From positions 83,434-147,433 of the forward strand of contig JAVSML010024244.1 in the NCBI GenBank assembly GCA_038503035.1: DNA of 64,000 nt. The letters run 5' to 3'. The stretch is from Crocodylus rhombifer. Lineage: Eukaryota > Chordata > Crocodylia > Crocodylidae. A program made the translations under genes and the position numbers. The notes under the pieces are model-generated. The model had not been told where the DNA came from. It ran no database searches and saw only the letters and a list, made by a program, of their open reading frames with translations. This document shows, piece by piece, positions 38,585-48,085 of this stretch (its first letter is position 1; each line of letters opens with the position of its first letter).

Positions 38585-39567
38585 GATTTCACAGACGTTT
38601 GGGCTGGAAGGGACCTCGGGAGATCATCGAGTCCAGCCCCCTGCCCAAAGGGCAGGAAGTCAGCTGGGGTCATAGGATCCCAGCAAGATAAGCATCCAAT
38701 TTGCTCTTGAAGGTGTTCAATGTAGGTGCTGGAACCACCTCCGCTGGCAGACTGCTCCAGACCTCGGGGGCTCAGACAGGAAAGAAATTCTTCCTTATGT
38801 CCAGCCTGAAACGGTCTTGCAGGAGTTTGTGACCGTTCGACCTCGTCATCCCTCGGGGCGCTCTGGTGAACAGACGTTCCCCCAGATCCTGGTGGTCACC
38901 CCGATAAACTTATAGGTGGCCATCAGATCCCCCCTGAGCCTGCGCTTTTCCAGGCTAAAGAGTCCCATGGCTCTCAGCCTGTCATCGTAAGATCTGTTTT
39001 CCTGACCTCTGATCATGCGCGTGGCTCTCCTCTGGACTCTCTCAAGCTTCTCCACATCCTTCTTGAATTGTGGAGCCCAAAACTGGGTGCAGTACTCCAG
39101 CTGTGGCCTCACCAAGGCCGAGTACAAGGGGAGAATGACGTCCCGGGATTTGCTCGAGAAGCATCTATGGATGCACACCAGCGTTTTGGTCGCTTTACTA
39201 GCCGCAGCATCGCATTGCAGGCTCATGTTCATCTTGTGGTCAATGATGACCCCCAAGTCTCTTTCTTCTGTAGTGCTAGCCAGCGTAGCACTGCCGAGCC
39301 TATAAGGGTGCTGCAGGTTTTTCCTCCCAAGGTGGAGAACCTTGCATTTTTCGGTGTTAAACACCATGAGGTTCTCGTCCGCCCATTTGCTGAGCCTGTC
39401 CAGGTCAGCCTGGATCACCTGCCTGTCCTCTGGCGTGGACGCTTTGCCCCAAAGTTTGGTGTCATTGGCAAACTTGGCCAGTCCGCTCCTGACTCCAATG
39501 TTCACATCATTGATGAAGATGTTGAACAGGATGGGTCCCAGGACAGAGCCTTGAGGGACCCCACTGG
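38585..39567 (-). mobile_element. CR1 LINE, 3' half, RT active-site motif changed
   Basis: Opens with the CR1 3' end at 38585. The minus strand encodes RT from [20 protein letters not shown] through the C-terminus. The catalytic FADD motif is FAND here. Confidence 0.9.
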
Positions 39568-39788
39568 TCAAGGAAGAATTTCTTTCCTGTCCGAGCCCCC
39601 AAGGTCTGGAACAGCCTGCCAGCGGAGGTGGTTCCAGCACCTACATTGAACACCTTCAAGAGTAAATTGGATGCTTATCTTGCTGGGATCCTATGACCCC
39701 TGCTGACTTCCTGCCCCTTGGGCAGGGGGCTGGACTCGATGATCTCCCGAGGTCCCTTCCAGCCCTAATGTCTATGAAATCTATGAAA
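39568..39788 (+). mobile_element. CR1 LINE 3' end, inverted relative to its left neighbour
   Basis: AAGAATTTCTTTCCTGTCCG through CTATGAAATCTATGAAA. Together with 38585-38805 it makes an inverted repeat of about 220 bp. Confidence 0.9.
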
Positions 39789-40006
39789 TATTGTTCAACA
39801 TCTTCATCAATAACATCAGCCCACTCCCTCGGGCTCAAGAGTGGACACATGCACATCTGGCCATATACAAGTTTGGCCCCATGGACTTGTACACGTCTAA
39901 CTTTTCTAAGTAGTCCCTAAGCTGTTCTTTTGCCACTGTTGGCTGCCCGGTGTAAGCCACAAATTAGACTAATGACTAATAGTTTGTTTCTTTTCAGTGG
40001 GATAGT

Positions 40007-40012
40007 TTATTG
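40007..40012 (-). terminator. AATAAA downstream of the SLC52A2-like gene or within an LTR
   Basis: AATAAA on the minus strand, 690 bases past the SLC52A2-like stop. A TATA-type box 170 bases upstream on the same strand suggests it may instead be the poly(A) signal of an old LTR. Confidence 0.35.
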
Positions 40013-40174
40013 CTAAGGGTACCGGGGCATTGTACACTTATTAGAAAGTACTTTACTCTCTCACACTCACTCGCACATGCATACGCTCTCACCGGTGACA
40101 CGCTTCCATGATCCCAAGGGCGTTGCAGACAGGGTGAGGCAAGTTCTTCCCTCTCTCATTCTTTTTCTCGCCCC

Positions 40175-40190
40175 CTTTTATACAGTTTAT
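40175..40190 (-). promoter_or_regulatory. strong TATA-type box, possibly from an LTR
   Basis: On the minus strand the sequence reads TATAAAAGGGGGCGAG. An AATAAA follows 170 bases downstream (40007-40012). TATA followed closely by a poly(A) signal is the usual LTR arrangement, but I could not define LTR ends here. Confidence 0.4.
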
Positions 40191-41568
40191 GTTGCTGGGA
40201 AAAGTGTCTCGAACCCTGTCTCCAAGGCATGCACCATTTGGTAGAAAGGTTCCTCTTACTTAGCCAGCCTGCGCTGCTCTTCCTGCCAAGGAAGTTTACG
40301 CAGACAGCTGGCCTCCAGCGGTTTGCTTCTAGGTGCCGACACCACTTCCTTTCTCGGCTCTTCCACTTTCTTCATATCGTCTGCTGCTGCTGCTTTGTTA
40401 ATCATGCACACCACGTTCATGCACCTATTGCTTACTTGCCTGTGAGAAAATGCATCGCGAATTGGTCAAGGGTCAGCCCCGGTGTACTGAGCATGTGCCC
40501 TCCAGGCGAGGACATGCAGGCTCAGGTGTCTGTGATGTAAGAGTGGCTTGGCTGATTTCCTGTAGGATCTTTGTCTTTCAAATGGTGGGTCCATGGGTCC
40601 GGGGTGAGTCCAGGGAAGCTACAGTCCAGTCGTTGAGCTGATTTGGCAGTAGAGGCCTGCTCCCATTGCCTACAAAACCTCCCGCTGCTGCCCTGGAGCC
40701 ATGCTATCCCCGCAGGAGGGGGTCGGGCCGCTCCCAAGGGAGCTGGGGGCTTTCCTCTGAAGCGTCTGCTAGCGGGGAGGAAGGGGGCTGCACCCCGCAG
40801 CTGTCCGTGCAGTCCTGCCTGCTGCGGAAGAGGTGGAGGTTGCTAATGAGGAGCAACACGGTGAAGGCACTCGACAGAGAGCTGCCGAGGATGACGATGT
40901 TGTACGGGAGCAGCGTGGCGTCCCTTTGTGCGTCTGCCTCGTGCGGCAGGCTGCCGATCCGCACCTTCACGTAGGAGAAGAGGCCCAGCAGCAGGATCCA
41001 CGACAGCACCTGCAGGAGAAGCCGTCTCAGCCACTGCCACCAGCTAACGGCAGGGGCATTGGCATTGGCATTGGCATGGCGAGGTGGGGTGGGTGAGGGC
41101 ATGGTGACCATCCTGGCCTCAGAGGCTTCCTGGCTTTGCTGAGATGGAGGTAGAGCTAGGAGTTGGGGCTGGCCCTGTTACCCCAAGAGAGGCACCAGCC
41201 AGGGAAACCCCTGCCTCTGGGAAGCAGATGGGTGGTACCCAGGGTGGCGCAGGGGCAGATACCTCCCCCCTCCCCAGCAGGCACCCTACTGGCCCCAGGG
41301 CACGCCCGGTACTCACCACCAAGGCAACCCCCATGCTGCTCCCTACTAGGGGCAGGCAGGGGCTGAGAGCTGCCAGCGCCGGTGGGTAAGCTGCAAGTGA
41401 GCATCCCAGCAAAGAGATGATGCTCAAGACTGCCACCGACCTAGGGGCAGAGAAAGGACAAAGGGGTCAGCCAACTCTCATAGTCAGTTGGGTCAGAAGG
41501 GAACTGAGCAGATCATCGAGTCCGACCCCCTGCCATGGCAGGAAAGAGTACTGGGGTCAAACGACCCC

Positions 41569-42059
41569 TTCAGCCATCTCAGGCACTTGGTCAACGACGC
41601 ACTGCAGAGCAGGAGATTAGGCAAGACGGGAGCCCAGGAAGGGTGGCTGCGCCTTAAGGAAATGATCCTTCGGGCACAGAGGGAGATGATCCCGCAAGAG
41701 AAGGTGGAGAGGAGACCTTGTGGCTGCCTGTAAATTCATCGTGGGCGCGCAGAAGGGAAGTGGTGAGGCTCTGCTCACCAAGACGCCCCGGGGGTCACAA
41801 GAAATAATGGCCGCAAGGTAGCAGAGCGCAGATTTAGACTGGACATTCGGAGGAACTTCTTCACAGTGAGAGTGGCCAAGGTCTGGACTGGGCTCCCAAG
41901 GGAGGTGGTGCTCGCCCCTACCCTGGGGGTCTTCAAGAGGAGGTTGGATGGTCATATGGCTGGGGTCATCTGCACCCAGCGCACTTTCCTGCCTATGTAG
42001 GGGATCGGACTTGATGATCGATTGAGGTCCCTTCCAACCCTAACGTCTATGAATCTATA
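41569..42059 (+). mobile_element. CR1 LINE 3' fragment nested in the older CR1
   Basis: Plus-strand CR1 ending CCTAACGTCTATGAATCTATA. It is flanked by ACCCC at 41564-41568 and 42060-42064, a likely target-site duplication. Confidence 0.8.
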
Positions 42060-42980
42060 ACCCCGGCTGGTTGATTATCCAGGCTCTTAAAGCCCCCCAG
42101 GGCAGCAGCCAGCACCACTTCTCTTGGAAGCTGGTCCCAGACCCTAGCCGCCCTGACCGTGAAGTCGCACCTCCTGATATCTAACCTAAACCTCCCCTCT
42201 GCCAGCTTGTGACCGTTATTCCTGGTCACTCCTGGCGGTGCTCGGGGGAACAGGGACTCCCCCAGTGCCTGCTGGTCCCCCCTGACTAGTTTGTAACAGG
42301 CCACTAGATCCCCCTCGGCCTTCTCTTGTGGAGGCTGAACAGGTTCAGGTCCTGTCGCCTCTCCTCGTAGGGCCTGCCCTGCTGCCCCGACCATGCGAGT
42401 GGCCTCCTCTGGACCCTCTCCATGCTGTCCACCTCCCTCCTGAAGTGCAGCGCCCAGACCTGGACGCAGTACTCCAGCTGCGGCCTGACCAGTGCCGCAC
42501 AGAGGGGGAGGATCACCCCCCTGGACCTGCTCAAGATGCATCTGTGGATGCAGGACAAGGTGCGGTTGGCCTTCCTGACCGCGTCCCCACACTGCCGGCC
42601 CATGTTCATCTTGGCATCAGTGATGCCTCCAAGATCCTTTTCTGCCTCTGCCCTGATGAGTAGGGAGTTCCCCAGCCTGTAGGCATGGTGCCGGTTGTTC
42701 CCCGCAGGTGCAGCACCTTGCACTTGTCGGTGTTGAATCCCATCCTGTTCTCATCTGCCCACCCCTGTAACCCGTCTAGGTCCAACTTCAGCCTATTCCT
42801 CCCTTCTAGCGTGCCCACATCCCCCCACATCTTAGTATCATCAGCAAATTTGAGCAGGTGCTTTTTACCCCCTCGTCCAAGTCGCTGATGAAGATGTTGA
42901 ACAGTGCGGGCCCGAGGACCGAGCCCTGGGGGCCCCCACTGCCCACCTCCCTCCGGGTCGAACATGACCCGTCCACCACC

Positions 42981-44442
42981 TGAAAACTCCTGGCGCTCTG
43001 GTGTAGTGCCCGAAGACTGGGAGAAGGCCAATGTGGTGCCGATCTTCAAGAAAGGGAGGAGAGTGGATCCGGCTAACTACAGCCCATTAGCCTGACTTCT
43101 ATCCTGGGGAAGATCTTAGAAAAGCTTATTAAGGAGGCCATCCTTGAGGGACTGGCCCAGGCTAACATCCTAAGGGACAGCCAGCACGGGTTTGTTGCGG
43201 GTAGGTCTTGTTTGACCAATCTCATTTCCTTCTACGACCGTGTGACCTATCACCTGGACAAGGGAGAAGAGATTGATGTCATATATCTTGACTTCAAAAA
43301 AGCTTTTGATCTGGTATCCCATGATCACCTCTTGGCCAAACTGCCCAGTTGTGGCCTTGGCTCCACCACGATCCGCTGGCTGGGAAATTGGCTCCGTGGT
43401 TGGACCCAGAGGGTTGTGATTGATGGCAGTCACTCATCGTGGTGCCCTGTGACCAGTGGGGTTCCTCAAGGCTCTGTCCTGGGACCCATACTGTTCAACA
43501 TCTTTGTTAACGATGTGGGCACTGGAGTCAGGAGTGGACTGGCCATGTTCGCCGATGACACCAAACTTTGGGGCAAAGCATCCACGCCAGAAGACAGGCA
43601 GGTGATCCAGGCTGACCTGGACAAGCTCAGCAAATGGGCAGACGAGAACCTCATGGTGTTTAACACCGATAAATGCAAGGTTCTCCACCGTGGGAGGAAA
43701 AACCTGCAGCACCCTTATAGGCTCGGCAGTGCTACGTTGGATAGCACTACAGAAGAAAGAGACTTGGGGGTCATCATTGACCACAAGATGAACATGAGCC
43801 TGCAATGCGATGCTGCGGCTAGTAAAGCGACCAAAATGCTGGCGTGCATCCATAGATGCTTCTCGAGCAAATCCCAGGACGTCATTCTCCCCTTGTACTC
43901 GGCCTTGGTGAGGCCGCGGCTGGAGTACTGTGTCCAGTTTTGGGCTCCACAATTCAAAAAGGATGTGGAGAAGCTTGAGAGAGTGCAGAGGAGAGCCACG
44001 CGCATGATCAGAGGTCAGGAAAGCAGATCTTATGATGACAGGCTGAGAGCCACGGGACTCTTTAGCCTGGAAAAGTGCAGGCTCAGGGGTGATCTGATGG
44101 CCACCTATAAGTTTCTCAGGGGTGACCACCAGGATCTGGGGGAACGCCTGTTCACCAGAGCGCCCCAAGGGATGACGAGGTCGAACGGTCACAAACTCCT
44201 GCAAGACCGTTTCAGGCTGGACATAAGGAAGAATTTCTTTCCTGTCCGAGCCCCCGAGGTCTGGAGCAGTCTGCCAGCGGAGGTGGTTCAAGCGCCTACA
44301 TTGAACACCTTCAAGAGTAAATTGGATGCTTATCTTGCTGGGATCCTATGACCCCCGCTGAGGTCCGGCCCTCTGGGCAGGGGGCTGGACTCGATGATCT
44401 CCCGAGGTCCCTTCCAGCCCTGATGTCTATGAAATCTATGAA
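42981..44442 (+). mobile_element. 5'-truncated CR1 LINE with a long open RT frame, nested insertion
   Basis: A 1,462-bp insertion flanked by ACCACC (42975-42980 and 44443-44448). The frame 43212-44351 stays open for 379 codons and contains [36 protein letters not shown] and an intact FADD catalytic motif, then the CR1 C-terminus and a CTATGAAATCTATGAA tail. The 5' part of the RT, the endonuclease and ORF1 are missing, so it cannot be an autonomous element. Confidence 0.93.
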
Positions 44443-46054
44443 ACCACCGCTCTCTGGGTGCGGCCCTCCCGCCAGTCGGCGACACATCTGACTGTGGGGG
44501 TGTCGACACCACAGCCCCCAGTTTCTTAATGAGAACGGGGGGAGAGACAGTGTCGAAGGCCTCTGCAAGTCCAGGAAGACGATGTCCACTGCTACCCCTG
44601 CGTCTAAGGATTTGGTGACCTGGTCGTAGGAGGCCACCAGGTTGGTCTGACAGGACCTGCCGCTAATGAACCCGTGCTGGTTGCCCCTGAGTATAGAAGA
44701 AACTTTCCTCACCCTCTGCAAGGGGCCGGGGTTAGGGAAGCAGTGCAGGGACACGGACACGCGGCCTTGCTTATTCCCCCCCACCGGGTAGAGTCCAAAG
44801 TGGGCAGCTGGGCAAGGGTTGGCCCCATGTGGGAGATGGGGACTGCTGTGGCCCTTGTGAAACCAGGACAGGGGTCTTTGGCAGGTAATTGTGGGGCTCC
44901 CACCCTGACACCTCTCTGCAAAGGCAGTGGCTAGGCGGGGGGGGAATAAGCTGCCCCGGCTGCCGCCTGCACTCACCTGCATGGCATGAGCTTGGTGAAG
45001 AAGCGTGCGACGGAGCTGGCCACGTTGCTGAGCACGACGGCCAGGTGGTAGGCCAGGCTGCCGTAGGGAGGCAGGAGTCGCTGTGCGCCGAGGGCAGCAC
45101 GCCGTCGCTCAGCACGTTGCGCAGCCCCAGCACGCAGGTGCTGTGCCAGCGCGAATAGGAGGACGCCGGGGCGGGGGTGCTGGCGGGGCTGGGGGTGCCG
45201 TCCTGAAGCGGGAAGGACTCCCCCGTGCCCACACTGTCCTTGGAGGGGCTCTCGGGCACGGCTGGCCGCAGCCCCAGGAAGGCGAGGGCCAAGATGGCCA
45301 GCATGGCGAAGAGCAGCCAGAAGTAGGTGGTGGCCGAGAAGCTCTCCTCCAGGTAGCGGGGCTGCGAGGCGTTGCGGCCCGCGCCCTGCCCCAGCGCCAG
45401 CACACAGGGGGACAGGGCGCCGAGGCCCTGGCCGATGAAGAAGGTGCGCACGAAGGGCTGCGGCAGCCGGTACATGAAGGGCAGGAAGGTGACGTTGGAC
45501 GTGCAGCACAGCAGGGCCAGGGTCAGGGCCAGCGCCAGGTAGGGCAGGCTGCGGGGCTGCCCTGCCACCAGCACCGTGCGCTCCCAGAACAGGGCCAGGA
45601 AGACGGTGGCGATCAGGCCCAGCCCCTGGACGCCGTGGATGACCCAGCGCTCGTCCAGCTTGCCCTGGGCCACGGCGATGAGGACGGAGAGGTAGGCGGG
45701 CAGGTTCCAGCCTGCGGGGAGGGGAAGGCAGAGACGCCTCCCTGGACCCCCGCTCGCGGCACAGCGGGCAGCCCACCCCCACACTGGGACTGGCTTTGGA
45801 GCAGGCTCCGAGCGCCTCTATCCCACCCCGGTGCCCGGGCTCCCCCGCTGAAACCCACGGTTCGAGACGCCACGAACTCCCGGCTGGGCCCCCCACCCTC
45901 GCCCTGCAGACCCCCGCTCCTCCCCTTCTGGAAGTGACTTCGCCGCCACGGGCAGCTCCACCCAGAGGGAGGCGACAGGGACCCGGCAGCCCACGCCGAA
46001 GAGGGCCACCAGCACGTGGGTCAGTGCAGCGTGGCACGGCCCACGAGCAGGCAT

Positions 46055-47245
46055 CCCGCCAGCACGGGCGCCAGGGAGGAGAGCGGGGCTGGGATCAGCT
46101 CAGCTGTCAGAGCTGGCACGACGTCTACCTTGGAAGGTGCCAGAAAAACAATATTGCAGGGAGGAGGCACTGTACGTGGCAGGATGCACTGCACGTTAGT
46201 ACATCTAATAATCATAAACATTGCCTTTGTTGTGTACTTCTTGCCCACCCCGCACAGCGAAGCCCACAAAGGTGCAGTGCTCCTGGCAAGGGGCAGCGCC
46301 AGCCTCATCCCAGGAGCAGGGCTGGGCCAGTGCTGGGCTCGGAGCGGGTGGGAATCGGGCAGCTCAGCTGCAAGCCCTGCTGCCAGGCCTCCAGCTGCAC
46401 CCAGCCCCGGCTCTGGGGCGCTGCGGCCAACCGCAGGGCCTGGGCTGCTCCAGCAGGGCTTGCAGCCGCCTGCACGCGGTCCTTCGTGCCGAGCCCAGGG
46501 CACCGTCCAGGCCGAGCCTCTGGCCACTAGAAGCCGAGCGTGACCAGTGTGGACCGGGATCCGCCCACAGCCGAGCGGAGGAAGATGCTGCAGCTCTGTG
46601 AAGTTACCCCTGCAAGGCCCCTCTCTCAAGCGGGGGGCAGAGGGGAGACCAGGTGCATGTCTCTGGTACCTGACAAGTTGGTGCAGCCACACCAGAGCTG
46701 CTCCGGGCTACCGCAGGCAGAGACACGAGGAGCCGGGTGCCGTTGGTGCCAGGGCCCCTGCAGGCAGCCGCATCGCTGGGAGAGATGGAGACAGACAGCA
46801 GGTTATTCTGCAGCTGGGCTGTTAGGCAGGTGAGCACGTCCTGCCCCGCACTGCCATCGCAGCTGGGGGTGCGCCCGTCGTCCTCCCACCCCCGGCTGCA
46901 CAGGCACAGCGTGCACCATGCAGGCAGCCCTGCCTTTCGCAGACCCGTGACCAGGGCACGGTGGGGGGCTAGGCACCTCGCAGGATGGCACTCAGGTAAG
47001 TGCCTCCCAGGCCTCAGCACCCCGCCCGCACCCCCAGCCCAGCACTGCCTCGCTCACCCTCAGCCGCTCCCGTGCAAACAAACAGGAAACGGCCCCCCGT
47101 CTCCTCCGCCCCAGCCTGAGCACATATTTAACGATTTTTTGCCTCCGTTTTCCTGAGCAGGGACTGGATCAGCCCCCACCGGGTCCCCCTCAGGCCCGGG
47201 GGAGGCGCACCCAGGCCCAGGGTTAATGAGGAAGTCGTTAGATGT
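46055..47245. other. upstream flank of the SLC52A2-like gene
   Basis: GC-rich, no gene recognised. It may contain that gene's promoter; no convincing upstream exon was found. Confidence 0.4.
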
Positions 47246-48085
47246 CATAGATTTCATAGACATTAGGGCTGGAAGGGACCTCGGGAGATCATCCAGTCCA
47301 GCCCCCCCCCAAAGGGCAGGAAGTCAGCTGGGGTCATAGGATCCCAGCAAGATAAGCATCCAATTTGCTCTTGAAGGTGTTCAGTGTAGGTGCTTGAACC
47401 ACCTCCGCTGGCAGGCTGCTCCAGACCTTGGGGGCTCGGACAGGAAAGAAATTCTTCCTTGTGTCCAGCCTGAAACGGTCTTGCAGGAGTTTGTGACCGT
47501 TCGACCTCGTCATCCCTTGGGGCGCTCTGGTGAACAAACGTCCCCCCGGATCCTGGTGGTCACCCCGATAAACTTATAGGTGGCCATCAGATCACCCCTG
47601 AGCCTGCGCTTTTCCAGGCTAAAGAGTCCCGTGGCTCTCAGCCTGTCGTCGTAAGGTCTGTTTTCCTGACCCCTGATCATGCGCGTGGCTCTCCTCTGGA
47701 CTCTCTCAAGCTTCTCCACATCCTTTTTGAATTGTGGGGCCCAAAACTGGACGCAGTACTCCAGCTGCGGCCTCACCAAGGCCGAGTGCAAGGGGAGAAT
47801 GACGTCCCGGGATTTGCTCGAGAAGCATCTATGGATGCACACCAGCGTTTTGGTCGCTTTACTAGCCGCAGCATCGCATTGCAGGCTCATGTTCATCTTG
47901 TGGTCAGTGATGACCCCCAAGTCTCTTTCTTCTGTAGTGCTAGCCAGCGTAGCACTGCCGAGCCTATAAGGGTGCTGCAGGTTTTTCCTCCCACGGTGGA
48001 GAACCTTGCATTGTTCGGTGTTAAACACCATGAGGTTCTCGTCCGCCCATTTGCTGAGCTTGTCCAAGTCAGCCTGGACAAGTGT
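47246..48085 (-). mobile_element. CR1 LINE 3' half (CTATGAAATCTATGAA type)
   Basis: 3' end at 47246; the minus strand encodes the RT C-terminal third (QADLDKLSKWADENLMVFNT onward) and stops at the junction near 48085. Confidence 0.9.

Larger units (their letters stand above)
39789..40703. other. possible old LTR and SLC52A2-like 3' flank
   Basis: Begins with a scrap of CR1 ORF (TTGTTCAACATCTTCATCAA). A minus-strand TATA box (40175-40190) and AATAAA (40007-40012) suggest an LTR between about 39.94 and 40.45 kb, with undefined ends. Confidence 0.4.
41478..44700 (-). mobile_element. CR1 LINE split by two younger CR1 insertions
   Basis: One minus-strand CR1 of the GGGTCGGAAGGGACCTGAGC type lies in pieces 41478-41568, 42060-42980 and 44443-44700. 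The pieces join in order: the 3' end, then RT C-terminal half, then RT N-terminal half (GTCTGACAGGACCTGCCGCT on plus). It lies in intron 2 of the SLC52A2-like gene. Confidence 0.85.
40704..46054 (-). pseudogene. SLC52A2: SLC52A2-like riboflavin transporter, probably degenerate
   Basis: Matches the SLC52 (RFVT) family of plasma-membrane riboflavin importers with about 11 membrane segments. Exons: 45925-46054 ([20 protein letters not shown], then [15 protein letters not shown]), 44977-45711 (including CCTSNVTFLPFMYRLP and SLAYHLAVVLSNVASS), 41317-41440 and 40704-41009 (SWILLLGLFSYVKVRIG, ending near SRQDCTDSCG). Acceptors and later donors are canonical and phases agree. Lesions: the exon 1 donor reads AAG|GGGAGG rather than GT; one base is missing after CTCCC at 45066/45065, shifting frame inside SCLPYG; about 15 residues of the second membrane segment are absent; the conserved GSW..NG motif near the N-terminus is GCRVPVAS. 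If the base were restored the product would be about 431 residues, against about 445 in mammals. Either a pseudogene or a gene with sequence errors; several lesions favour decay. Confidence 0.72.

Noticed and set aside
43434..44291. 285-codon minus-strand frame
   Set aside because: Reverse strand of the CR1 reverse-transcriptase region; similar antisense frames appear over each CR1.
45712..45924. Retention of SLC52A2-like intron 1 as a way around the missing donor
   Set aside because: Although 213 bp is a multiple of three, the frame meets a stop near 45818.
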